A stretch of 64,000 nucleotides of DNA from Candidatus Nitrotoga sp. MKT (GTDB taxonomy: Bacteria > Pseudomonadota > Gammaproteobacteria > Burkholderiales > Gallionellaceae): contig QFXH01000004.1 in NCBI GenBank assembly GCA_003402345.1, forward strand, positions 124,001 to 188,000. Reading direction: 5' to 3'. A program made the translations under genes and the position numbers. Under the pieces are notes generated by a model. It did no database searches and was not told the DNA's origin. It saw only the letters and a program-made list of their open reading frames with translations. Positions 10,017-19,389 of the stretch are shown piece by piece (within the stretch, counting starts at the first letter, position 1; every line of letters begins with the position of its first letter).

Positions 10017-10605
10017 TCCCCTGTACAAATTTTTGTTGAAGGCCGCCCTCTGGGTGCCTGTATGCTTAGGGTTCTGGTACTGGAAGGCGGAATGGTTCAA
10101 CGGCCCTACCGTCATGCTATCGGGTTGGATTATGCAGTCACTATTTCCCAGCTGGATAGAGTCGGTGGAATGGTCACAACGCATCCTCAGTGTCGCTACC
10201 ACCCTGAAACTTGGTGCGGCTCCTGGAATGCCAGCGGGAGAATATGCCTTAGTGCTGGAGGTAAATCCGCTAACCTATAGCTTTGGATTGCCGCTATTCG
10301 TCGCCTTATTCCTCGCTGGCAGTGAAACAATCCGCTGGCATAAGCTGGCGCTAGGCGCAATACTGTTAATACCATTCCAGACGTGGGGAATCTGTTTCGA
10401 TCTTCTTAAACAAGTTGCAGTCACCGCAGGGCCGACCGTATCAGAACAAACCGGTTTCTCTACCTGGAAGATTGAGGGGATTGCTCTAGGCTACCAGTTT
10501 GGGACGCTTATTCTTCCTGCCTTGGCTCCAATTGGACTGTGGTTGGCGTTCAATTCCCGCTTTATTCCGATGCTGGTGCTGGAAGGGGCACTACGGAAGC
10601 TTTAA
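9997..10605 (+). CDS. Exosortase H-associated membrane protein
   Basis: A 202-residue inner-membrane protein with about four hydrophobic segments (residues about 10-25, 85-100, 110-130 and 165-190). It starts inside the 3' end of xrtH with a 20-bp overlap. A membrane partner of roughly this size and topology is regularly found directly after xrtH. Its role in sorting is unknown. The periplasmic stretch at about 30-80 could bind substrate or exosortase, but no catalytic motif is visible. The assignment rests mainly on position and topology. Confidence 0.72.
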   Translation: MPAMTRNPLYKFLLKAALWVPVCLGFWYWKAEWFNGPTVMLSGWIMQSLFPSWIESVEWSQRILSVATTLKLGAAPGMPAGEYALVLEVNPLTYSFGLPLFVALFLAGSETIRWHKLALGAILLIPFQTWGICFDLLKQVAVTAGPTVSEQTGFSTWKIEGIALGYQFGTLILPALAPIGLWLAFNSRFIPMLVLEGALRKL

Positions 10606-10875
10606 TCCATCAAAGTTTGGTTGTTCTCCACTCGTTGAACGGAGTAACCCCCTTTCCCTTTTCATAGCCAATCTAAACTAGCATCCCAAATCTAGTGCAA
10701 TCCCGTTTGAAGTGATGCTGAAAGAGCGTTTCAAGAATCGTCTAATTCCCCTAAATCCGAATATTTCCCATATTAACCAGTTCGATTACACTGCCTCTCC
10801 TCTTTTTCCACAAGCAGGGGATGTATCCTGTCTCTGCTAAAATCATCCCACCCTGCCCACACATTACTAAACCGC

Positions 10876-12573
10876 ATGATACAAATAAGGCAACGTTCTT
10901 ATCCAACCGATACTGCACAACAGCTTATTGACTCTGGTATCGCCCCCCTTTTAGCACGTGTTTACGCAGCGCGCGGCATTGGTAATGTGACGCAATTGGA
11001 TACCGGCCTGCAATATCTGCTGCCCTTCACACAACTAAAAAATGCACAAAAAATGGCGTGTTTATTGGCTGATGCCATCGCCACACAACGCAAGCTGCTG
11101 ATCGTGGCAGATTATGACGCCGATGGCGCGACCGCCTGTGCTGTAGGACTGCGTGGACTGCGTATATTGGGTGCGCAAGTGGATTTCATCGTGCCGAACC
11201 GATTTGAATATGGCTATGGCTTAACGCCGGAGATCGTGCACCTCGCGGCGCAATCCACCCCCGACATATTAATCACCGTCGACAACGGTATCGCCAGTGT
11301 GGAAGGTGTGGCCGAGGCCAACCGATTGGGCATGCAGGTGTTGGTTACCGACCACCATCTGCCAGGCGATGCTTTGCCGGATGCGCTTTGCATTGTCAAT
11401 CCAAACCAACCGGGCTGCGATTTTCCCAGCAAAAATCTGGCGGGGGTTGGCGTCATGTTCTATGTATTACTTGCATTACGTGCCGAACTGCGGGCTCGTG
11501 GCACATATACAGAAAAGGCGGAACCCAATCTAGGCAAGCTTCTTGATCTCGTCGCTTTAGGAACAGTTGCAGATGTTGTAAAACTGGATGAAAACAATCG
11601 TATCCTGGTACAACAAGGACTACAGCGCATCCGCGCCATGCGCGCATGTTGCGGCATCAACGCTTTGTTGCAGGTAGCCGGTAAAAATTATGCGCAGGTT
11701 TCCAGTTATGAATTGGGCTTTGTCGTGGGGCCACGGTTGAATGCGGCTGGACGGCTGGAAGATATGAGCCTGGGTATCACCTGTTTGATTAGCGATGATG
11801 CCACTGAAGCAGCCAAAATCGCAGCACAACTTGATACACTAAACCATACACGGCGCAATATTGAAGCTGACATGCAGCAAGCGGCGCTGGCCACGCTGGA
11901 ACACATCACTCCGACTGACAGTTGCAGCCTCACGCTATTCGACGAAACTTGGCACCAAGGTGTTATCGGCATTCTCGCTTCGCGCCTGAAAGACCGCTAC
12001 CATCGTCCCGTCATCGCTTTTGCACGATCCTTAAATGGTGAAATAAAGGGTTCTGGACGCAGCATCCACGCCCTGCATCTGCGCGACGCACTTGATCTTG
12101 TGTCCAAACGCTATCCGCATCTGCTGCAGAAATTCGGCGGCCATGCCATGGCGGCAGGCCTTAGCCTGCGCGAGGAGCATTTCGATGAATTTAAGGCCGC
12201 CTTTGAAGCCGTAGCCCAAAGCCTACTTTCCCCAGCCGACCTTACCAAGATTATTGAAACAGATGGCCTACTCGCACCCTCAGAATTCACATTAAGCATT
12301 GCGCGCAGCCTGGAACAGCAGGTTTGGGGACAGGGTTTCCCGGAGCCTTTTTTTGAAGGCGAGTTCACCGTACAAAGCCAGCGCATCGTTGGCGAAAAAC
12401 ATCTCAAACTAAAACTCACGACGTCAAACGCTGCATATGATGCCATTCATTTTTTTTGCGTTGACCCCATGCCTGCCTACATTCGTGCGGTTTTCAATTT
12501 AGCTATCAATGAATACAATGGCAGCGTCAGCTTGCAGCTCATCGTCCGGCACTGGCAGAATGCAGATGTATAA
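10876..12573 (+). CDS. recJ: Single-stranded-DNA-specific exonuclease RecJ
   Basis: The 565-residue product is normal in length for RecJ. It has the DHH phosphoesterase motifs DYDADG at 79-84, VDNG near 135-138 and TDHH at 158-161, then the DHHA1 region with GSGRSIHALHLRDAL and FGGHAMAAGLSL, and a C-terminal OB domain. RecJ degrades single-stranded DNA 5' to 3' in recombination and mismatch repair. It opens a plus-strand run that later includes prfB, the usual betaproteobacterial recJ neighbour, although a membrane protein gene lies between them here. Confidence 0.96.
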   Translation: MIQIRQRSYPTDTAQQLIDSGIAPLLARVYAARGIGNVTQLDTGLQYLLPFTQLKNAQKMACLLADAIATQRKLLIVADYDADGATACAVGLRGLRILGAQVDFIVPNRFEYGYGLTPEIVHLAAQSTPDILITVDNGIASVEGVAEANRLGMQVLVTDHHLPGDALPDALCIVNPNQPGCDFPSKNLAGVGVMFYVLLALRAELRARGTYTEKAEPNLGKLLDLVALGTVADVVKLDENNRILVQQGLQRIRAMRACCGINALLQVAGKNYAQVSSYELGFVVGPRLNAAGRLEDMSLGITCLISDDATEAAKIAAQLDTLNHTRRNIEADMQQAALATLEHITPTDSCSLTLFDETWHQGVIGILASRLKDRYHRPVIAFARSLNGEIKGSGRSIHALHLRDALDLVSKRYPHLLQKFGGHAMAAGLSLREEHFDEFKAAFEAVAQSLLSPADLTKIIETDGLLAPSEFTLSIARSLEQQVWGQGFPEPFFEGEFTVQSQRIVGEKHLKLKLTTSNAAYDAIHFFCVDPMPAYIRAVFNLAINEYNGSVSLQLIVRHWQNADV

Positions 12574-12655
12574 AGCCGCGACAGATCGTTTGCTTAAAAT
12601 CTGAAATGCCGGTAAATCACGCTTCGTTTAACTTACTATTTAAGGCAGCCAAGCG

Positions 12656-13918
12656 ATGAACCATCAAATTTGGCAAAACAACGGTATTGATGTTCTGCCG
12701 CAGTTCCTCGCCAGCCTCGCCATCGGCCTGCTAATCGGTCTGGAGCGTGAGCGCAGGCCTTCATCCAAAGCCGGACTGAGAACCTTTGCGCTGGTTGCGC
12801 TCATGGGCACTCTCGCCGCCATGCTTTCCAGCAAAATTGGCTCACCATGGCTACTGGTTACAGGTTTTTGCATCGTGGGCGTGATGATCATTGCAGCCTA
12901 TCTCACCAGTCCCACCGAAGAAAATGATCCGGGCACCACCACGGTTGCCGCTTTACTGCTGTGTTATGCACTCGGCGCACTCATTTGGTATGGACAAACA
13001 ACATTGGCCGTCATGCTAGCCATAATCACCACTACCCTGCTCTACTTCAAGCCCGAACTACGCGGCATCACGAAACGTTTGACGCGCCGTGACCTGGTTT
13101 CCATCCTGCAATTTTTGGTACTAACCTTCGTCATCCTGCCAATCTTGCCGAATCAGAACTACGGTCCTTACGATACATTCAATCCGCATCAGATCTGGAT
13201 GATGGTAGTACTGATTTCTGGGCTAAGCCTAGCTGGTTATGTCGCTCTGCACTGGACGAGCCAACGCTATGGCGCACCATTGCTAGGCTTGCTCGGTGGA
13301 TTGGTATCCAGCACCGCAACTACATTGGTTTACGCGCGCCACGGTAAAATCAATGAAGTTATGGCGCGCGTGTCTGCTGTGGTTATTCTGCTTTCCAGCC
13401 AAGTCGTGCTGATGCGCTTGGCAGTGCTAAGTGCGGTCGTATCACCCAACCTGCTCGCCAAACTATTGCCAGTGATGGGGCTCGGCCTCTTGTTTGGTCT
13501 GGCCGTTACCCTTTTCGACTGGCGCAAATTACATACCTCTTCAGATTTACCCATGCCAAAAACCTCCAACCCGACCGAGATTCTTACCGCCCTGAGCTTC
13601 GGCCTGCTCTATGCAGTAGTACTATTTTTTTCTGCCTGGATTTCGGATATTGCCGGTAGTGGCGGTCTGTATGTGGTCGCGCTGATCTCCGGGCTCACCG
13701 ATGTGGACGCAATCACACTTTCCAGTCTGCGTTTGTTTGATTTGAATAAATTAAGCGATGATCAGGCAGTAATAGCCATTTCCCTCGCTTTCCTGTCCAA
13801 TATGATATTCAAATTTGGGCTAGTAGTATTTATCGGCGGAACGACTTTAGCAAAACATGTCGCGGCGGGGTTTTTGGCAATGGGAGTGGGCGTTGCGGTT
13901 GGATTGGTTATGCTTTAG
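12656..13918 (+). CDS. MgtC/SapB family membrane protein with DUF4010
   Basis: The 420-residue protein has about 12 membrane segments. The N-terminal part (LPQFLASLAIGLLIGLERERR near residues 13-33) is the MgtC/SapB signature. The C-terminal half, with GGLVSSTATTLVYAR and GLTDVDAITLSS, is DUF4010. Proteins of this build are widespread inner-membrane proteins, thought to be involved in magnesium or small-molecule transport, but not characterised. It sits between recJ and prfB on the same strand, 82 bp after recJ. No nearby gene suggests a substrate. Confidence 0.85.
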   Translation: MNHQIWQNNGIDVLPQFLASLAIGLLIGLERERRPSSKAGLRTFALVALMGTLAAMLSSKIGSPWLLVTGFCIVGVMIIAAYLTSPTEENDPGTTTVAALLLCYALGALIWYGQTTLAVMLAIITTTLLYFKPELRGITKRLTRRDLVSILQFLVLTFVILPILPNQNYGPYDTFNPHQIWMMVVLISGLSLAGYVALHWTSQRYGAPLLGLLGGLVSSTATTLVYARHGKINEVMARVSAVVILLSSQVVLMRLAVLSAVVSPNLLAKLLPVMGLGLLFGLAVTLFDWRKLHTSSDLPMPKTSNPTEILTALSFGLLYAVVLFFSAWISDIAGSGGLYVVALISGLTDVDAITLSSLRLFDLNKLSDDQAVIAISLAFLSNMIFKFGLVVFIGGTTLAKHVAAGFLAMGVGVAVGLVML

Positions 13919-14036
13919 TTGGATGAATCAATTGACTTGCATACAGAGGACATGCTCTATCTCAATAACTGCCTCGTTAAACTCAGGGTTGGTCTTTCAG
14001 CTATAATCGCTACCTTTTCCGCACTTGACACTACAA

Positions 14037-15141
14037 ATGGAAGCCGAACAACTCAACGCCCTCGCCCACCAGTTACAAGACCTCCGTATTCGTATCACTG
14101 AGCTACGGAGGTATCTTTGACTTCGATGGAAAACAAGAACGACTGGCCGAAGTCATAATCCTCGCCGAAGATCCTGCCATCTGGCAGGATAACAAACGCT
14201 CCCAAGAACTGGGGCGTGAGCGCAAGATGCTCGAAGGCATCGTTCTAACCTTGAATCAACTCAATCAAGATCTTGATGATACAGCCGAGCTATTTGAAAT
14301 GGCGCAGGCGGAAAATGACGATGCCAGCCTCGACAGCATTGTGCAAGATGTGCAAAAAATGGAAAAGAAAGTGGCGGACATGGAATTCCGCCGCATGTTT
14401 TCCAAGCCCATGGATTCCAACAACTGCTTCCTCGACATTCAGGCAGGCTCTGGTGGCACAGAAGCGCAAGACTGGGCTTCGATGCTGCTACGCATGTATC
14501 TGCGATACTGCGAAAAGAAAGGCTTCCAGGTAGAAATACTGGAGCAATCCGATGGCGAAGTGGCCGGCATAAAAGGTGCCGTACTCAAGGTGATTGGTGA
14601 CTATGCCCATGGCCATTTGCGCACTGAGACTGGCGTACACCGGCTGGTGCGCAAGTCCCCGTTTGACTCTGGAAACCGCCGCCATACCTCATTCTCCAGT
14701 GTATTTGTCTATCCTGAGGTAGATGAATCCATCGAGATCGAAATCAATCCGGCAGACCTGCGCGTAGATACCTATCGCGCAAGTGGTGCAGGCGGACAAC
14801 ACATCAACAAGACCGATTCAGCGGTGCGCATCACCCACGCCCCCACCGGCATTGTGGTGCAATGCCAAAGCGACCGCTCGCAACACCGCAATCGCGCCGA
14901 AGCGATGGCAATGCTGAAGTCGCGCATGTATGAAGCCGAACTACGCAAACGCAATGCCGAAAAAAAGGAAATGGAAGATGGCAAAACCGACATCGGCTGG
15001 GGACATCAAATTCGCTCTTACGTTCTGGACCAATCGCGCATCAAGGATCTGCGCACCAATGTCGAAATAGGCAACACTCAGGGGGTGCTGGACGGCGATC
15101 TGGATGAATTTATTAGTGCCAGTTTGAAGCAAGCGGTGTAA
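14037..15141 (+). CDS. prfB: Peptide chain release factor 2, with programmed +1 frameshift
   Basis: Translation starts at ATG 14037 and meets an in-frame TGA at 14118-14120 (codon 28) in the context CTT TGA C. A +1 shift there continues as DFDGKQ and runs to 15141, giving about 367 residues, the normal RF2 length. The main frame has the SPF stop-codon recognition motif in [12 protein letters not shown] and the GGQ peptidyl-hydrolysis motif in [16 protein letters not shown]2 terminates at UGA and UAA, so its own level controls the shift. The open stretch from 14227 alone is an artificial truncation. The gene is not followed by lysS, its common neighbour. Confidence 0.97.
14107..14121 (+). promoter_or_regulatory. 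RF2 autoregulatory frameshift site
   Basis: An internal Shine-Dalgarno-like GGAGG (14107-14111) stands three bases before the slippery CTT TGA C (14115-14121). This matches the arrangement of the well-studied E. coli prfB site. When RF2 is scarce the ribosome pauses at TGA and slips +1 from CTT to TTT. Confidence 0.95.
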
Positions 15142-15313
15142 TCAGTTCTAATACTCTCAACGGTTGAAGCAATTAACCAATCAGTCCATCAGCGACACTT
15201 ACCGTAAACTGGCAAACACCTTGTTCGTCTTTCATCAACGGAAAAAGTTTTCTAAAAACACATATCAGAATCAGTAAAAATTTATCGGTTGGTCATTCAA
15301 AATTGCTTACATT

Positions 15314-15637
15314 ATGGATATAACAAGTTTGTTATTTATACTGTTAACAGTCGCGCTTGGGTGGTTCTGGTTCGACAGCCTACGCGCCCTTGAGACTGCC
15401 CGGGATATGGGCAAATATATTTGCCACAATGAAAATTTACAGTTCCTCGACGACACGGTTGCCAGCATCGGACTGGCTCTTGCCCGCGACAAGAGTGGGC
15501 GAAGGGTATTGCGACGCACGTATCGTTTTTTATTCAGCGAAACGGGTAATACCCGACTTGAAGGCCGACTGGTCTTGCTCGGTGATAAAGTCGAATCAGT
15601 CACTATGGAACCCTATCAAATAATATCCACACATTGA
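15314..15637 (+). CDS. DUF3301 family small membrane-anchored protein
   Basis: A 107-residue protein with one N-terminal membrane helix (residues about 5-23, LLFILLTVALGWFWFDSL). A soluble part follows, with the family's ALETARDMGKYICHNENLQFLDDTVA and a YRFLFSETGN stretch. These match DUF3301, a small proteobacterial family of unknown function. It stands alone between prfB and bcp. The start at 15314 puts the hydrophobic segment at the extreme N-terminus, as is usual for the family. No function is proposed. Confidence 0.8.
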   Translation: MDITSLLFILLTVALGWFWFDSLRALETARDMGKYICHNENLQFLDDTVASIGLALARDKSGRRVLRRTYRFLFSETGNTRLEGRLVLLGDKVESVTMEPYQIISTH

Positions 15638-15813
15638 CACCCGCTTTTGCCAAACTTTCTGATGCAATTCGCTGAATAGCTCCTGAAGATTTAATTTTCT
15701 TACCTTCAACACGCTGAACAAAAAACTTTTTACGCATTAACCCATGAGACGCTTGCCTTGTGCGAGAATTTTGTCAACAATGGCATCTCCTCATGAAAGA
15801 TTACCCAGACTAG

Positions 15814-16275
15814 ATGCTTAATCAAACTATTGCCGATTTCGTAATACCAGCCACTGACGGAGTGACTTTCAAACTTTCTGCTACACGTGGCAAATTGCTG
15901 GTAATTTATTTTTACCCCAAAGACGATACACCTGGCTGTACTACCGAGAGCCAGCAATTCCGGGATCTGTATACGGATTTTAAAAAAGCTGATTGTGAGA
16001 TAGTCGGTATTTCACGCGATAGCATAGAATCACATGAAAAATTCAAAACCAAGTTCAGTCTACCATTCGCCCTACTTGCCGATTCAGATGAAACGGTATG
16101 TGAACAGTTCGGCGTAATGAAGCTGAAGAATATGTATGGCAAACAAGTGCGGGGTATCGAGCGCAGTACTTTCGTGCTCGACCGGGATGGCATACTGCGT
16201 GGCGAATGGCGCGGTGTTAAAGTCGACGGCCACGCTCAGGAAGTATTGCAATTCGTGCAATCTTTAACCACATAA
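15814..16275 (+). CDS. bcp: Thioredoxin-dependent thiol peroxidase (Bcp/PrxQ)
   Basis: A 153-residue cytoplasmic peroxiredoxin. The peroxidatic cysteine is Cys42 in YPKDDTPGCTTE. The second cysteine usual five residues later in E. coli-type Bcp is replaced by Gln47, so the enzyme would work as a 1-Cys form or resolve through another cysteine such as Cys61; this variant is known in the family. It reduces peroxides using thioredoxin; trxB lies about 16 kb away in the window. It is followed 8 bp later by the PhoH-family gene, suggesting cotranscription. Confidence 0.93.
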   Translation: MLNQTIADFVIPATDGVTFKLSATRGKLLVIYFYPKDDTPGCTTESQQFRDLYTDFKKADCEIVGISRDSIESHEKFKTKFSLPFALLADSDETVCEQFGVMKLKNMYGKQVRGIERSTFVLDRDGILRGEWRGVKVDGHAQEVLQFVQSLTT

Positions 16276-16283
16276 GGCACATC

Positions 16284-17699
16284 ATGCCCTCCCACAAAAC
16301 ATTGGCTGCAAATCATATTACTAAGCTATTCGTGCTCGATACCAATGTACTGATGCATGATCCAACCAGCCTATTCCGGTTTGAGGAGCATGACATTTAC
16401 TTGCCGATATTCGTGTTGGAAGAGTTAGACAACAATAAAAAAGGCATGACTGAAGTCGCACGCAATGCCCGGCAGGCCAGCCGCTTTCTCGACTCTTTGG
16501 TAAGCGAAAGCACGCATAACATTGATGCTGGCGTGCCACTACAAACGTCAAGCAACAAGGGCGCTACTGGTCGTTTATTTTTGCAAACCCAATTCATCAA
16601 CAACGAGTTGCCTGCCAATATGGCGATTGGCAAAGCCGACAACGCCATCCTTGGGGTGGTAATGTTCCTCCACAAACAGCAACCCAAGCGTTCCGTGATC
16701 TTGGTCAGCAAGGATATCAACATGCGCATTAAAGCGCGTGCGCTTGGACTGGATGCTCAGGATTACTTTAATGACAAGGTACTGGAAGATACCGACCTGC
16801 TTTACAGCGGCGTACTGGCATTACCGCAGGATTTCTGGGACAAACACGGCAAGGACATGAAATCCGGGCCGCAAGGCGAACACACTTTTTACAATATTCA
16901 GGGGCCGCTATGCCGTGACATGTTGTTAAATCAGTTTGTATATCAAGAAAACGGCGGTAATCCATTCTATGCGGTAGTCACAGAACAGAGTGACAACACT
17001 GCCATGCTACGTACGTTGACTGACTATACCCACACCAAAAATGCCATTTGGGGAATTACTGCGCGTAATCGCGAACAGAGCTTTGTACTTAATCTACTGA
17101 TGAACCCGGAGATTGACTTTGTCACCCTGCTCGGTCAGGCGGGTACCGGCAAAACCCTGCTAACACTCGCCGCAGGGTTGGTACAGATGCTGGAACACAA
17201 GTTGTACTCAGAAATCATTATGACCCGCGTCACCGTGCCGGTTGGTGAAGACATTGGTTTTTTACCCGGTACCGAGGAAGAAAAAATGTCGCCCTGGATG
17301 GGCGCGCTGGATGACAATTTGGATGTACTCAACAAGCCCAATGACGAAAGTGGAGAATGGGGGCGAGCCGCCACGCGCGATCTGATCCGTTCGCGCATCA
17401 AGATCAAATCCCTTAACTTCATGCGTGGACGCACTTTTTTGAATAAATATTTGATCATTGATGAAGCCCAGAACCTCACGCCCAAGCAGATGAAAACGCT
17501 GATCACGCGTGCTGGCCCGGGCACCAAGGTAGTATGCATGGGCAACATTGCTCAGATTGATACACCTTATTTGACCGAAGGCAGCTCCGGGCTGACTTAT
17601 GTGGTGGATCGTTTCAAGGGCTGGCAACATAGCGGACATGTCACCTTGCAAAGGGGAGAACGTTCACGCCTGGCCGACCATGCCGGAGAAGTGCTGTGA
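16284..17699 (+). CDS. PhoH family protein with N-terminal PIN domain
   Basis: A 471-residue two-domain protein. Residues about 15-150 are a PIN ribonuclease-like domain (FVLDTNVLMHD, then VLEELDN and KADNAILGV acidic residues). Residues about 245-460 are a PhoH ATPase with the Walker A GQAGTGKT and Walker B YLIIDEAQNLTP. The fused PIN-PhoH layout is known as PhoH2/YlaK type and has been linked to RNA unwinding and cleavage. It lies 8 bp after bcp. The target RNAs are unknown. Confidence 0.92.
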   Translation: MPSHKTLAANHITKLFVLDTNVLMHDPTSLFRFEEHDIYLPIFVLEELDNNKKGMTEVARNARQASRFLDSLVSESTHNIDAGVPLQTSSNKGATGRLFLQTQFINNELPANMAIGKADNAILGVVMFLHKQQPKRSVILVSKDINMRIKARALGLDAQDYFNDKVLEDTDLLYSGVLALPQDFWDKHGKDMKSGPQGEHTFYNIQGPLCRDMLLNQFVYQENGGNPFYAVVTEQSDNTAMLRTLTDYTHTKNAIWGITARNREQSFVLNLLMNPEIDFVTLLGQAGTGKTLLTLAAGLVQMLEHKLYSEIIMTRVTVPVGEDIGFLPGTEEEKMSPWMGALDDNLDVLNKPNDESGEWGRAATRDLIRSRIKIKSLNFMRGRTFLNKYLIIDEAQNLTPKQMKTLITRAGPGTKVVCMGNIAQIDTPYLTEGSSGLTYVVDRFKGWQHSGHVTLQRGERSRLADHAGEVL

Positions 17700-17804
17700 G
17701 TAATCATCATTCCGGTATCTTAATTTCAACTTTTCCAACCCCCTCGCTTTCAAATGAAAAGCTTGGGGGAAATTTGTCAGATTACCTATTTTCAAAATAG
17801 CCTA

Positions 17805-18200
17805 ATGAGCGAAAAAATCCAAAAACCAGACGCTATCTGGCGCGACGAACTTACCCCCGAACAATATAAAGTATGCCGCCAGTGCGGCACCGAACCCGCA
17901 TTTACTGGCACGTATTGGGATTGCCATGACAGCGGACTGTATCGCTGTGTGTGCTGTGGTAACGCACTGTTCGATTCAGATGTGAAATATGAATCCGGTA
18001 GCGGCTGGCCCAGTTTCTGGCAACCGCACCAACCTGACAGCATCACTGTGAAAAAAGATGCCAGTCATGGCATGGAACGCACGGAAGTTCTGTGTAGCCG
18101 CTGTGATGCCCATCTTGGCCATGTATTCGAGGATGGCCCGAAACCGACAGGACTGCGCTACTGCATCAACTCCGCCGCATTAACCCTAGACCGAGAATAA
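17805..18200 (+). CDS. msrB: Peptide-methionine (R)-S-oxide reductase
   Basis: About 131 residues from ATG 17805 (MSEKIQKPD), preferred over an upstream ATG at 17754 because MsrB homologues begin close to this point. The catalytic cysteine is in [12 protein letters not shown]. Zinc ligands are in the CVCC and CSRC pairs, with an additional CRQC pair near the start. The core [11 protein letters not shown] and [13 protein letters not shown] are diagnostic. It reduces methionine-R-sulfoxide in damaged proteins using thioredoxin. It begins the run msrB-yciB-yciI-bolA-parvulin seen in many betaproteobacteria. Confidence 0.95.
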   Translation: MSEKIQKPDAIWRDELTPEQYKVCRQCGTEPAFTGTYWDCHDSGLYRCVCCGNALFDSDVKYESGSGWPSFWQPHQPDSITVKKDASHGMERTEVLCSRCDAHLGHVFEDGPKPTGLRYCINSAALTLDRE

Positions 18201-18223
18201 ATTTCCCTGCATAACCGATCGCC

Positions 18224-18766
18224 ATGAAATTATTATTTGACCTATTCCCCGTTATCCTATTCTTTATCGCATTCAAAGTGTTCAACGTTTATGTTGCCAC
18301 AGGGACTGCGATTGTTGCCACTATCGCCCAAATTGGATGGGTGAAATGGCGGCACGGCAAGGTAGATACCATGCTATGGGTAAGCTTTGCCATCATTGCC
18401 GTATTCGGTGGCGCGACACTCCTTCTTCATGATGAAACCTTCATCAAATTTAAACCCACGATTCTATATTGGGTGTTTGCCATCATACTGTTGGGTTCCA
18501 ATCTACTCTTAAAAAAGAATCTGATGCACACTTTGCTCAAGGAAAAAATGACGCTTCCAACTAAAGTATGGAACCAAGTCAACTTGAGCTGGAGTTTATT
18601 TTTTGTTCTGCTCGGCGTTGTAAATTTATATGTTGCATTTAACTTTTCTACCGATGCATGGGTTAATTTCAAACTTTTTGGTGCAACCGGAATGATGCTA
18701 GTATTTGTGCTGCTACAAGCAATGGCACTGTCGAAATACATGCCAGAAGAAAAGGAAAGCAACTAA
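18224..18766 (+). CDS. yciB: Inner-membrane-spanning protein YciB (septation protein A)
   Basis: The 180-residue protein has five membrane helices and opens MKLLFDLFPVILFFIAFKV, the typical YciB/IspZ start. The later NLSWSLFFVLLGVVNLYVAF and FKLFGATGMMLVFVLLQ are family-conserved. YciB is thought to support septation and envelope integrity with cell-wall synthesis proteins. Its stop codon directly abuts the yciI start, so the two are probably translationally coupled. Confidence 0.95.
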   Translation: MKLLFDLFPVILFFIAFKVFNVYVATGTAIVATIAQIGWVKWRHGKVDTMLWVSFAIIAVFGGATLLLHDETFIKFKPTILYWVFAIILLGSNLLLKKNLMHTLLKEKMTLPTKVWNQVNLSWSLFFVLLGVVNLYVAFNFSTDAWVNFKLFGATGMMLVFVLLQAMALSKYMPEEKESN

Positions 18767-19069
18767 ATGCTATACGCTATTATCGGCCATGATGTACCTG
18801 ACAGTTTAACAAAACGTTTGGCAACACGCCCCGCACACGTGGCGCGGCTACAAGCGCTGCAAAACGAAGGACGTTTAATTCTGGCTGGCCCTTTCCCAAA
18901 TGTGGATGCGGTGGATCCCGGCGCTGCGGGGTTTTCCGGCAGCTTGATCGTAGCAGAATTTGCTACGTTAAAGGACGCGGAAACATGGGCACAGGCTGAC
19001 CCCTATATGATCGCTGGGGTATATGCAGAAATTCTGGTCAAACCATTTAAGAAAGTGTTTCCAATATGA
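18767..19069 (+). CDS. yciI: YciI family protein
   Basis: The 100-residue ferredoxin-like-fold protein begins immediately after yciB. Visible family features are a [23 protein letters not shown] block with the conserved histidine, a central Asp-rich turn and [21 protein letters not shown]. YciI-like proteins are small cytoplasmic dimers with a putative His/Asp active site but no settled reaction. The bolA start overlaps its stop codon. Confidence 0.92.
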   Translation: MLYAIIGHDVPDSLTKRLATRPAHVARLQALQNEGRLILAGPFPNVDAVDPGAAGFSGSLIVAEFATLKDAETWAQADPYMIAGVYAEILVKPFKKVFPI

Positions 19070-19356
19070 ACCATCCCGCAACCAATCACTCAAACAACCG
19101 CATAGAGCGGATGAATACCCTCCTTGCGGCGCTTCAACCCATAAAAATAGAGATTGCCGATGATAGCCATAAGCATGCAGGACATGTTGGCGCGCGTGGT
19201 GGTGGTGGGCACTATCGCCTTCTGATTGTATCCACACAATTTGCTAGCAAGCCTACTTTGACTCGGCACCGTATGGTATATACTGCACTGGGAGACATGA
19301 TGAAGCACGACATTCATGCGCTGGCCATTGCTGCCTATGCACCAGAAGAACTATAA
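19066..19356 (+). CDS. bolA: BolA family protein
   Basis: A 96-residue product from ATG 19066, which overlaps the yciI stop as ATGA and supports this start; an internal ATG at 19111 would cut into the first helix. DDSHKHAGH and [12 protein letters not shown] are the BolA core, with the conserved His implicated in binding an iron-sulfur cluster with a monothiol glutaredoxin. [17 protein letters not shown] at the end is typical. It is a stress and Fe-S trafficking factor in the cytoplasm. No glutaredoxin gene is nearby. Confidence 0.93.
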   Translation: MNHPATNHSNNRIERMNTLLAALQPIKIEIADDSHKHAGHVGARGGGGHYRLLIVSTQFASKPTLTRHRMVYTALGDMMKHDIHALAIAAYAPEEL

Positions 19357-19389
19357 TTTTTAACTTAAACTTTCAACGAGGACAGAACA

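Noticed and set aside
14227-15141. prfB starting at ATG 14227 (304 codons)
   Set aside because: This lacks the N-terminal domain of RF2. The upstream ATG with CTT TGA C frameshift restores full length.
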